64,000 nt of DNA, taken from contig JAIXZA010000010.1 in the NCBI GenBank assembly GCA_027489965.1, forward strand, positions 26,954 to 90,953. Direction: 5' to 3'. The notes under the pieces are model-generated. The model had not been told where the DNA came from, searched no databases, and saw nothing but the letters and a program-made list of their open reading frames with translations. The position numbers and the translations under genes are program-made. This DNA comes from Verrucomicrobiaceae bacterium. GTDB taxonomy: Bacteria > Verrucomicrobiota > Verrucomicrobiia > Verrucomicrobiales > Verrucomicrobiaceae. Below, piece after piece: positions 53,477 through 61,784 of this stretch. Positions within the stretch are counted from its first letter, which is position 1. Each line of letters starts with the position of its first letter.

Positions 53477-54826
53477 ATGAGCCAAACCAACTCGTCCCGT
53501 CGTTCCTTCCTCACCACCGCTGCTGGCGCAGCTGCGGCCCCATTCATCCTTCCTGGCCGTGTTTGGTCAGCTGATGCCGCACCGAACAGCCGCATTCGCA
53601 TGGGCTTCATTGGAATGGGCAAGCAGATGGGTGGATTGATCAATAAATTCCTCCAGTATCCTGAGATCGAAGTCGTCGCAGTTTGTGACGTCTATGCTTT
53701 CCGCCGCGAGATGTATCAGACTAAGGTCAATGAGCATTACGCCAAGAATGGCGGTAGCGGCAAGCCATGCGACGCCGTAAACGACTTCCGTCAGATCACC
53801 GAGCGTGAAGACATCGACGCTGTCTGCATCGCCACACCGGATCATTGGCACGCAATCATCACGAATTCCGCTCTTAGCCACGGCAAAGATGTGTATTGCG
53901 AGAAGCCACTCACGCACAACATCCATGAGGCCGTGTCAGTGGTGGAAACCATGAAGAAGCACAATCGCGTGCTCCAGACCGGTTCGATGCAGCGCTCCAG
54001 CAAAGAATTCCGCATCGCCTGCGAACTCGTCCGCAATGGCGTCATTGGCAACATCAAAACGGTCACGGTTAGCTTTGGTGATCCTGCCTGGCCAAATAAA
54101 TACCCTGAAGAGCCAACTCCTGAAGGTCTTGACTGGAATTTCTGGTGTGGTCCAGCACCGCTGGCTCCTTTCAATCACGAGCTCTGCCCTGTCGGCGAAA
54201 GCAAGACCTTCCCGAACTGGCGCAAGACCCGTGAATACGGCGGTGGTATGGTGACCGACTGGGGTGCCCATCACATCGACATCGCTCAATGGGGCCTTGG
54301 CATGGACGAAAACGGTCCTGTCGAAGTCCGCGCACCTGCCAATCACGAAACCGCCAAGCGTGGTGGACAGCTCGTTTATGCCAATGGAACCGTGCTCACT
54401 CACGCTGAAGGCAGCATGGGTTGCACATTCCATGGCACCGAAGGTGAAGTGAACGTCGGTCGCGGCAAATTTGCCCTCAGCATGGGCGGGAAAGATAAAT
54501 TCGCCTTCCGTGGCAAAGATGAAAGCAAAGGTACCTCCGTCGATCGTGAAGTCGCCCTGGCCGAGCGTGAATATTTGAAGGATGCCAAAACCAAGCTCTA
54601 TGTCAGCAAGGATCAAATCGCCGACTTCATTTCCTGCATGAAGAGCCGTCAGCAGCCTATCTGCCACGCGGGTGTCGGTGCCAGCAGCGCCATCTCCTGC
54701 CACCTCATGAACTTTGGCTATTGGTACGGTGCCAACATCAAGTGGAACCCAACCGAGCACAAATTCATCAGCGGCGGTGACGACAAATGGCTCACCCGCG
54801 ACTACCGCGGCGAGTGGAAGGTCTAA
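53477..54826 (+). CDS. Tat-exported Gfo/Idh/MocA-family oxidoreductase (second copy)
   Basis: 449 residues. Tat signal SSRRSFLTTAAGAAAAPFIL, Rossmann fold MGFIGMGKQMGGLINKFLQY, CVIAT-type strand in DAVCIATPDHWHAIITNSAL, EKP motif in GKDVYCEKPLTHNIHEAVS, LQTGSMQRSSKEFRIACELV, DWNFWCGPAPLAPFNHELCP, and GGGMVTDWGAHHIDIAQWGL with the catalytic histidine pair. This variant is the large PVC subgroup, longer than the cytosolic enzymes. The substrate is unknown, probably a sugar or polyol. The ATG at 53477 begins the Tat signal. Ended by the terminator at 54853-54880. Confidence 0.93.
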   Translation: MSQTNSSRRSFLTTAAGAAAAPFILPGRVWSADAAPNSRIRMGFIGMGKQMGGLINKFLQYPEIEVVAVCDVYAFRREMYQTKVNEHYAKNGGSGKPCDAVNDFRQITEREDIDAVCIATPDHWHAIITNSALSHGKDVYCEKPLTHNIHEAVSVVETMKKHNRVLQTGSMQRSSKEFRIACELVRNGVIGNIKTVTVSFGDPAWPNKYPEEPTPEGLDWNFWCGPAPLAPFNHELCPVGESKTFPNWRKTREYGGGMVTDWGAHHIDIAQWGLGMDENGPVEVRAPANHETAKRGGQLVYANGTVLTHAEGSMGCTFHGTEGEVNVGRGKFALSMGGKDKFAFRGKDESKGTSVDREVALAEREYLKDAKTKLYVSKDQIADFISCMKSRQQPICHAGVGASSAISCHLMNFGYWYGANIKWNPTEHKFISGGDDKWLTRDYRGEWKV

Positions 54827-54852
54827 TCATCTAGCTTTAATTTCATTCATTT

Positions 54853-54880
54853 AAAGCGGCCTCGTGAGGGGCCGCTTTTT
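54853..54880 (+). terminator. Rho-independent terminator
   Basis: AAAGCGGCC (54853-54861), loop of 8, GGCCGCTTT (54870-54878) and a run of T. A perfect 9-bp stem 26 bases after the oxidoreductase stop. Confidence 0.88.
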
Positions 54881-54999
54881 ATCTTTTTCGGCCAAAGAAT
54901 CGACGGGTAGCCACACGTTTTAAGGCTTAATGGGGGAACAATCTCGGTCCACTCAGTTTCTTCCCTTGATGTCTCCTTGGTGGTCTCAGTCCCCAAGCA

Positions 55000-56358
55000 T
55001 CATGACCGCAAGAACCTAGCCAGCACAGCGATCACCAAACCGCAGCCCGCAAGACAGAGATACACCTGTTTAAATGGTTCAACATCACTCGCGGCACTGC
55101 CAGCTAGTGCGATGGCCAAAGCGACTCCGAGGGAACTGCCAAGCTGGCGGATGGCGTTGTTGACCGCACTGCCAACGCCGAGGCTATCTGCCTGTAGGCC
55201 TTTAACAGCGGCACCAGCGAGAGTGGGCAGCATGAGACCAATGGCGATGCCTCCGCTGATTTGTCCCGGTAACCAAGTGCCAAAGTAGTCAGGCTCAGTC
55301 GCGATGCGCCAGACAAGCCAAAGATTGCTGAATGCAAACAAAACACCGCCGATGGTAAGCAATCGGCGCGCTCCCCAATGCGCTTGTTGTTGGCTGACGA
55401 TGACGGCGAAGACTGTCGCAAGCAGAGGGCCGGGGGTCGCAGCTATACCCGCCATGGATTGTGCATGGTGCCAGACGCCAGTGAAGAAAAGATAGAAGGC
55501 CAGAAACATCATGCCAAAAGCCATGCCTAGAACGAGCGTGGCAAGGCCAGCCCAGCGATAATGGGTGTCAGCAAACAGCCGAAGATCCAGTGCCGCATCG
55601 GTCCGACCACGGGCATGAATCAGAAATCCGATGAGGCAACTGATCCCTAGCATCATTGGGGCGACGATGGTCAAAGAGGGCCATGCTTGCTGACCTACTT
55701 CTGCCAACCCGTGAGCCATACTGCCCACACCAACGATTAGCAGCAGTGTTCCAATGACATCCACACCTTGATTGTTGTCGATGCCCCTACTTTCGGTCAA
55801 ACGGGGTCGGCCAAACCACAGTACGGCCAGGCCAATCGGCACATTGACGAGGAAGATCATGCGCCATGAAAAACAATCAATGAGTAGAGATCCAATCAAG
55901 GGTCCCAGAGCAGCGGCCAGTGCGCCAACGGCACTCCAAAGCCCTGCTGATCGCGAGCGATGTTCATGGGTAAAGGCGGAGAGAATGAGCGCGAGTGATG
56001 CCGGTGAAACTAAGGCCGCAGCCACAGCTTGCACCATGCGTGAGCCAATGAGCATCGCCGGACTCGTGGCAGTGGCACAGGCCGCTGATGCCAAAGTGAA
56101 ACCTGCGACAGCCATGAGAAAACATCGACGGTGGCCCAGTCGGTCCACCAGTTTACCCGCAGGCACGAGCAACGCAGCATAGACGATGGTGTAGCCATTG
56201 AGCGTTCACGAAAGCACTGCCACGGAGGAATTAGCAAACTGCGCTTTTAGTGCTGGAAAGGCTGCCACGACCACCGTCGCATCCAGTGAGACCATGAAAA
56301 TGGTAGCTGCTGCCAACCAAAAGGTCTGCCAGGCGAGCTGTGTGCCTTTCTCATTCAT
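55000..56358 (-). pseudogene. MFS transporter (DHA2 family) interrupted by one in-frame TGA
   Basis: Full length would be 452 residues: MNEKGTQLAWQTFWLAAATI, DATVVVAAFPALKAQFANSS, then after a TGA at 56206-56208 TLNGYTIVYAALLVPAGKLV, DRLGHRRCFLM (the MFS loop motif), and about a dozen membrane segments to 55000. Both sides of the stop are in the same frame, and the stop falls where DHA2 transporters have a conserved tryptophan (SW just before the second helix). One base change (TGG to TGA) explains it. So it is either a fresh nonsense mutation, a read error, or readthrough. Otherwise translation could restart at 56172. The transporter would export drugs or metabolites. It overlaps the upstream gene by 8 bases. 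Confidence 0.8.
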
Positions 56359-56815
56359 AAGCCGGTGCTGTTTCGAGCAGGCGGATAGCCTCATCCCAAC
56401 TCATCGGCAGTGAACTCGCAGGCAAGGTCACTGTGATGAAACGCATGTTTTGCGCTGTGTTACGACTATTACGCACCGCAGCCAGATGGATGGGAGATTT
56501 GCTGAAATGATCCCTAGACGCCTCGTCTTTCCAGGCCGTCATGGTCCATGCCTTATTTCCGATGAGTTGAAAACGGAACGAGTAACCGACAAGACCTGCT
56601 TGATTCGGCAGATCAGCCAAGACACGTTTGGTATCGACAAAAAAGGGCTTCCGCTGCCCCTTCTGATGCTCGACGGCGCTGAGAGTCACGATCACCGTGG
56701 CATCTGGAGATACCGACTCCACTTGGCGAAAAGATGCCGTGTAACTGCATCCGCTAATCAATGTGAACAGGCCCATGAGAATGATGATGCTAATGAACCA
56801 CGGGGCTTTCTTCAT
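56351..56815 (-). CDS. Lipoprotein with monooxygenase-like (ABM/DUF3291-type) domain
   Basis: 154 residues. Lipobox signal WFISIIILMGLFTLISGC (cysteine at about 23). The rest resembles the small ferredoxin-like antibiotic-biosynthesis-monooxygenase fold: DATVIVTLSAVEHQKGQRKP, YSFRFQLIGNKAWTMTAWKD, EASRDHFSKSPIHLAAVRNS and RFITVTLPASSLPMSWDEAI. Usually these domains act on quinones or are of unknown function. The ATG at 56815 starts the lipoprotein signal and overlaps the stop of the DinB gene as ATGA. Its end overlaps the MFS start by 8 bases. So the three genes are translationally coupled. Confidence 0.7.
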   Translation of the reverse strand: MKKAPWFISIIILMGLFTLISGCSYTASFRQVESVSPDATVIVTLSAVEHQKGQRKPFFVDTKRVLADLPNQAGLVGYSFRFQLIGNKAWTMTAWKDEASRDHFSKSPIHLAAVRNSRNTAQNMRFITVTLPASSLPMSWDEAIRLLETAPAYE

Positions 56816-57405
56816 GCTCTGATGGATGTTTTGGAAAGCCCCGCAAGAATGAGTTCCATCTGCTTCCGGTGTAGTTGCATGTGAAAGCCGGTCATAAAGT
56901 GCCAAGCTGCGGCATCCATCTGACCGAACCATGGGTGCGGGAAGGTCAGCGTGGTTTTGAGATCACTCTGGGCAGCCACTGTCTTTTCGAATTCGGCACA
57001 GCTTGTCTCAAAAGCGGCAATGGTTGAAGCATCGGCTTGCTCGCTGGGTTTCACGGCAGCAGTGCTCGCAGCTCCCGGAGGAATTTTGCCAGCACACAGG
57101 CTGGCGATCACGCCTGCAAGTTGATCATTCACGATGCGCAGATGATCTGCGGTCATGAGCAGCGACCAATAACGACTGCTATCTTCCAGACCGGGCAGAC
57201 GCTTGATTAAAACAGGTGTCAGCAGTTGTTTCATGGGTGTGCTTTGCAGCAAGCCAAGAATGGCATCACGCTCAGTGGCGAAAGTGGCTGCCGCAGCCTC
57301 ACGGCTGGTCCGCTTAGCCTTCCAATGAATCATCAAATTGGCAAAAAAGCGTTCGATCTTGGGTAGGCCGGCACCTGGAGCAGCGAGTTTTGGGGGTGGA
57401 TTCAT
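56812..57405 (-). CDS. DinB-superfamily protein
   Basis: 197 residues, mostly helical, like DinB/YfiT four-helix-bundle proteins (DUF1569-like): IERFFANLMIHWKAKRTSRE, then SRYWSLLMTADHLRIVNDQL with a metal-binding type histidine, and the C-terminal FPHPWFGQMDAAAWHFMTGF followed by HMQLHRKQMELILA. Histidines at these places suggest a bound metal and thiol-transferase or unknown enzymatic activity. First gene of the DinB-lipoprotein-MFS operon, divergent from the HxlR regulator with a 61-base intergenic region holding two operator-like repeats. ATG at 57405; a short upstream extension is not used. Confidence 0.75.
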   Translation of the reverse strand: MNPPPKLAAPGAGLPKIERFFANLMIHWKAKRTSREAAAATFATERDAILGLLQSTPMKQLLTPVLIKRLPGLEDSSRYWSLLMTADHLRIVNDQLAGVIASLCAGKIPPGAASTAAVKPSEQADASTIAAFETSCAEFEKTVAAQSDLKTTLTFPHPWFGQMDAAAWHFMTGFHMQLHRKQMELILAGLSKTSIRA

Positions 57406-57422
57406 ACTTGCACAATGCAAGT
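57406..57422. promoter_or_regulatory. HxlR candidate operator, site 1
   Basis: ACTTGCA-CAA-TGCAAGT, a perfect 7+7 inverted repeat directly next to the DinB gene start codon. It has the same 17-base geometry and outer arms as site 2, 22 bases on. Confidence 0.7.
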
Positions 57423-57427
57423 ATTTT

Positions 57428-57444
57428 ACTTGTTGATTGCAAGT
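57428..57444. promoter_or_regulatory. HxlR candidate operator, site 2
   Basis: ACTTG-TTGATTG-CAAGT, an inverted repeat with the same outer arms as site 1. The centres are 22 bases apart (two helical turns), and it ends 22 bases before the HxlR start codon. Confidence 0.65.
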
Positions 57445-57466
57445 AAATATTTCGGCAATTTATCTC

Positions 57467-57829
57467 ATGCCAAAGTCTGCCCCCCAAACAGCCAAGCTTT
57501 CCACGCGTCGGTCACCCTGCCCAGTGTCCTGTGCTCTCGATATCTTTGGTGATCGCTGGACGCTCCTCGTTATCCGCGATCTCATTTTGGGAAGAAGTCG
57601 CTTCAAAGACTTTCTCGCCTCACCCGAAGGCATACCTACCAACATTCTTACCGAGCGCTTGAAGCGCCTGCTCGAACATCAAGTCGTCACCCAAGTCTGC
57701 GCCACCGAAGGTAGCAAGCATCTTGCTTATCAACTCACCGAGAAAGGCCACGCTCTGCTGCCCATTGTTAAAGCGATGAAAGACTGGGGGCTTGCCTGGG
57801 AAAAGGGAACGCGGGCGGGATTAGCCTGA
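57467..57829 (+). CDS. HxlR-family transcriptional regulator
   Basis: 120 residues, single winged-helix domain. Seen: CPVSCALDIFGDRWTLLVIR with the conserved N-terminal cysteine and the DRWTLLVIRDL helix, GRSRFKDFLASPEGIPTNIL, TERLKRLLEHQVV (recognition helix) and YQLTEKGHALLPIVKAMKDW (wing and dimer helix). Cysteine-containing HxlR proteins often sense electrophiles or redox state. It divergently faces the DinB-lipoprotein-MFS operon and probably represses that operon and itself through the two 17-nt repeats. The ATG at 57467 is preferred over 57437. It is followed by the GGCTTTAGCC element. Confidence 0.92.
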   Translation: MPKSAPQTAKLSTRRSPCPVSCALDIFGDRWTLLVIRDLILGRSRFKDFLASPEGIPTNILTERLKRLLEHQVVTQVCATEGSKHLAYQLTEKGHALLPIVKAMKDWGLAWEKGTRAGLA

Positions 57830-57840
57830 AAAAAGTGGCT

Positions 57841-57854
57841 GCGGCTTTAGCCGC
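57841..57854. repeat. Palindromic element after the HxlR gene
   Basis: GCGGCT-TT-AGCCGC, a perfect inverted repeat 12 bases after the HxlR stop. Same design as the CGGGCT-TT-AGCCCG element inside ileS. It could stop transcription or be a REP-like mini-repeat. Confidence 0.5.
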
Positions 57855-57925
57855 AATGATTTACGGAATCGAACCAAGCTGAATCAACTTTTTTGTCCAA
57901 TTTTTCCCCGTCTTAATCTTTGTTC

Positions 57926-60580
57926 ATGATGCCCAAACTTGTTCCTTTCTTCCTTCTTGTCGCCGCGACCTGCTCGTCTGCGGCGGACATTGTGTTGTCG
58001 CCGTCAGGCCCTGTTTCAAGCCCGCAGGCTGCTCATGCGGCGGCGCGAGCTGCTCAGAAGCCGGTCCGCATTCTTGTGAATGATGGCGTCTATCCCATCA
58101 CGGAAGCTTTGTCCTTTGGCGCTGAGGATTCGGGGGTCACGTGGGAAGCGGCTGCCGATGCGAAGCCGGTCTTTTCCGGCGGCAAAGCGATCACGGGATG
58201 GACGAAAGCAGAGGGTGGTGTGTGCAAAGCTGCGCTGCCGGACAAGGCCTGGAAGTTTGAGCAGTTGTGGATCAACGGGCACCTCGCGACACGTGCTCGT
58301 TCGCCAAACAAAGGTTACTTTCATATCACCGATGCTGTTGGTGCCGGAGTGTTCCCGGATTTGACCAAGGACATGAACTTCCACGCTTTCTCCGTTGCTC
58401 CAGAGCAGTATGAGATCTTCAAAGCTATCCCGACTGAACAACGACAGGATGCGCTGATCACGGTGACGCACGCCTGGGCCGTGGGCCAGTGCCGCATCAA
58501 GGCGCTCAATGACGCCACGCAGGCGGTGCAGATCCAAGGCCGTGCGGCTTATCCCTTCGTCGAGTTCGAGCCGGATCAGCGTTATTGGATGGAGAACTTC
58601 CGCGCGGCGCTGGATGCTCCGGGCGAGTGGTTTCTCGATGCCGCCAAAGGTGAGTTACTGTATCAGCCGCTGGATGGCGAGGACATGACGAAAGCGGAAG
58701 TCATCGCACCCGTTGCCGACAAATTTCTCGTGATCAAAGGCGCGAAGGACATTCATTTTAAAGGCATCTCGTTTCAATATGGGCACTACCTGTATCCAAC
58801 GGAGGGTTTGCACGACGGACAGGCGGCCACGAAGACCGATGGAGCCATCGAGATCGAGGACAGCAGCGGCATCCGCTTTGAAAACTGTGAAGTCGCGCAT
58901 GTGGGCCGGCATGGCATCTATTTCAAAAAAGGCTGCTCGGACTCGCAGGTCGTACATTGCCACCTGCATGATCTCGGCGCTGGCGGCGTGCGCATCGGCG
59001 AGACGAATCGCCCAGCCGATGAGCGCGTGAATCATCACATCGTCGTGGATGATTGCATCATGCAGCACGGTGGGCGGTTGCATCCAAGTGCCTGCGGCGT
59101 GGTGATGACGCACACGCAGCACTGCTCGGTCAAACATTGCGATATCGGCGACTTTTACTACACCGGCGTCAGCGCAGGCTGGAACTGGGGTTATGGCGAC
59201 ACCTCCTCACGCGAGACGCTGCTGGAGAACAATCACATCCATCATCTCGGCTGGGGTTATCTCAGCGACATGGGCGGCTACTACGGCCTCGGCACCTCGC
59301 CCGGCACCGTCCTGCGTGGCAATCATGTGCATCACATCGTCAGCCATCGCTACGGCGGCTGGGGCCTCTACAATGACGAAGGCAGTGCTGACACGCTGAT
59401 GGAAAACAACCTCGTGCACGACACCTGGAACGCCGGTTTCCATCAGCACTATGGTTACTTCAATACCGTGCGGAACAACATCTTCGCGTTCGGTCACACC
59501 GCGCAGGTTCAGGCCTCGCGCAACGAGCCGCGTCTGCGCTTCAAATACGAGCGCAACATCGTTGTATGGGAACCAGACGTGCCGCTGCTCGATGGCGGCG
59601 ACTGGAACTGGAAGCTCAACGATCCTCCCGGACGCGGCGAGCCCAAAGATACCGCCATCTTCCGCAATAACCTCTACTGGCCCACCGACGGCAAGAAGCC
59701 CGCGCTGCTCACCAAGGCGCACTACACCTGGGATGAATGGCGCAAGCTCGGCCGCGACTCGGGCACGATCTTTGCCGATCCCATGTTCGAAAACATCGCC
59801 AAACGCGACTTCCGTCTGAAAGCCGGATCACCTGCCAAGAAGATTGGCTTCAAGCCATGGGATCTAACTCTCGCTGGCGTGCGCAAAGCCGATGCCGCTT
59901 GGGTGGCCCTCGCTGCGAAAGGCAGCGCGTATCCGAACTGGGACGCCGACGCGCGTCCTTGGCCTTCACCGCCTTACAAGGTCGATCAGAGCTTTGAAAC
60001 CGCACCACTCGGCGTCATCGGCATCCGCAATGCCAAGTGTGATCGTCCTCGTGAACAAAAAGACGTGGGCGAAGGCTTTGGCGTCAGCGAAGAAGCCGCG
60101 TCGCCCATCGGTGGCTTTTCAAAACGTAGTTTGAAAGCCCAGGACATGCCCGGTCTCGTTCATAGCTACGACCCTGTGCTCGACATCTACCCAAGGTGGG
60201 AGTCCGGCACCTTTGACGTCAGCTTTGACATCATGGCGCAACCAGACGCCGCGTGGTTCTTCGAGATGCGTGTCAAAGGCGGCGAGTTCGCCGCTGGTCC
60301 GTATCTTCGCTATCAAAAGGGCAAGCTCATCGCCAACAACAGCAACAGTGTTTCCTTGGCCGACATCAAGCCCGGCGAATGGTGCCGTATTGCCATCACC
60401 GCCACCACCGGTGCAGGCAAGTATGACATCACTCTCACCCGCGAAGATGGCTCAAAGAAGGAGTTCAAAGACATCCCCTGCAAACCCACCTGGAACGCCG
60501 CGAGCTACCTACTCTTCAGTTCTCTTGCCGACAAGAAGACAGCTTACTTCATCGACAACGTAAAGCTGGAGCAGAAGTGA
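57926..60580 (+). CDS. Exported right-handed beta-helix protein
   Basis: 884 residues. Signal peptide MMPKLVPFFLLVAATCSSAA, then a right-handed parallel beta-helix of about 550 residues with many short N- and H-rich turns (GIRFENCEVAHVGRHGIYFK, QHCSVKHCDIGDFYYTG, ETLLENNHIHHLGWGYLSD, GTVLRGNHVHHIVSHRYGG, DTLMENNLVHDTWNAGFHQH, FNTVRNNIFAFGHTAQ), as in pectate-lyase-like carbohydrate-active enzymes. The C-terminal ~200 residues form a beta-sandwich-like domain (YPRWESGTFDVSFDIMAQPD). Probably binds or degrades a polysaccharide; the substrate is not known. Ends 52 bases from the convergent LacI gene, which may control it. ATG at 57926 is used, but 57929 is equally possible. Confidence 0.88.
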   Translation: MMPKLVPFFLLVAATCSSAADIVLSPSGPVSSPQAAHAAARAAQKPVRILVNDGVYPITEALSFGAEDSGVTWEAAADAKPVFSGGKAITGWTKAEGGVCKAALPDKAWKFEQLWINGHLATRARSPNKGYFHITDAVGAGVFPDLTKDMNFHAFSVAPEQYEIFKAIPTEQRQDALITVTHAWAVGQCRIKALNDATQAVQIQGRAAYPFVEFEPDQRYWMENFRAALDAPGEWFLDAAKGELLYQPLDGEDMTKAEVIAPVADKFLVIKGAKDIHFKGISFQYGHYLYPTEGLHDGQAATKTDGAIEIEDSSGIRFENCEVAHVGRHGIYFKKGCSDSQVVHCHLHDLGAGGVRIGETNRPADERVNHHIVVDDCIMQHGGRLHPSACGVVMTHTQHCSVKHCDIGDFYYTGVSAGWNWGYGDTSSRETLLENNHIHHLGWGYLSDMGGYYGLGTSPGTVLRGNHVHHIVSHRYGGWGLYNDEGSADTLMENNLVHDTWNAGFHQHYGYFNTVRNNIFAFGHTAQVQASRNEPRLRFKYERNIVVWEPDVPLLDGGDWNWKLNDPPGRGEPKDTAIFRNNLYWPTDGKKPALLTKAHYTWDEWRKLGRDSGTIFADPMFENIAKRDFRLKAGSPAKKIGFKPWDLTLAGVRKADAAWVALAAKGSAYPNWDADARPWPSPPYKVDQSFETAPLGVIGIRNAKCDRPREQKDVGEGFGVSEEAASPIGGFSKRSLKAQDMPGLVHSYDPVLDIYPRWESGTFDVSFDIMAQPDAAWFFEMRVKGGEFAAGPYLRYQKGKLIANNSNSVSLADIKPGEWCRIAITATTGAGKYDITLTREDGSKKEFKDIPCKPTWNAASYLLFSSLADKKTAYFIDNVKLEQK

Positions 60581-60632
60581 GCGACGGATTTAGCCGAGTC
60601 ATACCACTTCAAGTCAAGCCGAATCCGCATTC

Positions 60633-61670
60633 CTACCGTGTCGTGTCTCCTTGGTGCCATTTGCCCGGCACAAGAGTCTGTCTCGGCAGGGCAGGAAAAC
60701 CGAAGCGCCGGTGCTCCACAGCGGAGATGAGTGTGTCGATAGCTGTCGAGGCAATCATCGCCGCGTTCACGTCGATGCCGCTCGCATGATGCTGTGTGCC
60801 ACCGTCCGGGCGCACCGCGACATAGGCGAGGCCGATGTCCTTTGGGACTTTGTAGCCGATGCTTTTCAGAAGATCGGTCATGCCGCGCCAGCGAGAGACA
60901 ATGCAGTCCACGTTGTGCTTCTTGATCCACTTGGCAATCTTCGCCGCACCAACCGAATCGAGATGATTTACCAGACAAGGCTCGAAGACCGGGTGCAACG
61001 GTTTTTGCCAAGCGAAGCGAGCGCGTCCTGCCGTGAGTTCAAAGAGCGCTTGACGCTCCAAATGATGTGTGGTGGCTACTCCGATGCGCTGGTAGCCACG
61101 CTCTGCGAGGCTCTCATAAAGGTGCTGGATGTTCTGTCGATCATCGGCATCGACGACGTCAACGAGGCGTCGCTTGGGTTCGGCTCCATGATGGATGAAG
61201 GCAAATTTTTTCCAGTCCCACTTCCAGTCATCATAGTCCACATCCCAGAAGATGCTGGCCCAGACGCCATGGATGCCGCGCGCACGGAAGATGCGGGCGA
61301 GATTTGGAGCATCGCTCGGTTTCACATTAAAGGTGGCTTCCAGTGTGTAGCCTAGCGTTTCGGCGCGTTTTTGAGCCGGAGGCAAAAACTGATCGATCAT
61401 CGCCTTCATGTCTGGGTCTGCGGGATCGAGGTTGGTGATCCAGGCAAGTGTGCCTTGGAAGGATCGCTGCTTTGAGGAGCGCAGATGCTTCATCAATTCG
61501 GAGAGCTTCGAGTCGCGCTTATAGCCTAGTTTTTCGGCGGCTTTGTTGACCTGCTGGCGTACAGCATCCGTGATTCGGGTATCTCCACGCAGGGCCCGTG
61601 AGACCGTGGCGCAATGAATGCCTAGGTGGTCTGCGATAGTGCGGAGGGTGGGACGTGATTTGCTAGCCAT
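60633..61670 (-). CDS. LacI-family transcriptional regulator
   Basis: 345 residues. N-terminal HTH RPTLRTIADHLGIHCATVSR with hinge ALRGDTRITDAVRQQVNKAA and EKLGYKRDSKLSELMKHLRS. Periplasmic-binding-like effector domain about 65-340: GTLAWITNLDPADPDMKAMI, RARGIHGVWASIFWDVDYDD, ESLAERGYQRIGVATTHHLE, VDCIVSRWRGMTDLLKSIGY and GLAYVAVRPDGGTQHHASGI. The ligand is probably a sugar. A perfect palindrome (61669-61683) overlaps its own start codon. Likely targets are itself, the convergent beta-helix gene or the divergent subtilase. Confidence 0.92.
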   Translation of the reverse strand: MASKSRPTLRTIADHLGIHCATVSRALRGDTRITDAVRQQVNKAAEKLGYKRDSKLSELMKHLRSSKQRSFQGTLAWITNLDPADPDMKAMIDQFLPPAQKRAETLGYTLEATFNVKPSDAPNLARIFRARGIHGVWASIFWDVDYDDWKWDWKKFAFIHHGAEPKRRLVDVVDADDRQNIQHLYESLAERGYQRIGVATTHHLERQALFELTAGRARFAWQKPLHPVFEPCLVNHLDSVGAAKIAKWIKKHNVDCIVSRWRGMTDLLKSIGYKVPKDIGLAYVAVRPDGGTQHHASGIDVNAAMIASTAIDTLISAVEHRRFGFPALPRQTLVPGKWHQGDTTR

Positions 61671-61683
61671 GCAACGGTTGCAT
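61669..61683. promoter_or_regulatory. LacI-type operator over the regulator's start codon
   Basis: ATGCAAC-G-GTTGCAT is a perfect 15-base palindrome spanning the start codon of the LacI-family gene. Its GCAAC/GTTGC arms resemble LacI-family half-sites, so autorepression is the simple reading. Confidence 0.6.
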
Positions 61684-61784
61684 AGGATTCATTTTGATCA
61701 CGCACAAGAGGGAAACTAACATAGAAAAACTTCACCGCGTTTTTTGTGAAACGCCCACCTCTTATTTAACCCGCCTGCTGTTGT

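Noticed and set aside
53936..54760. Antisense open frame (274 residues)
   Set aside because: Opposite the Gfo/Idh/MocA gene and without domain features.
56206..56208. Selenocysteine codon in the MFS gene
   Set aside because: The position is a conserved tryptophan in the family and no downstream SECIS-like hairpin is apparent; a simple TGG to TGA change is enough.
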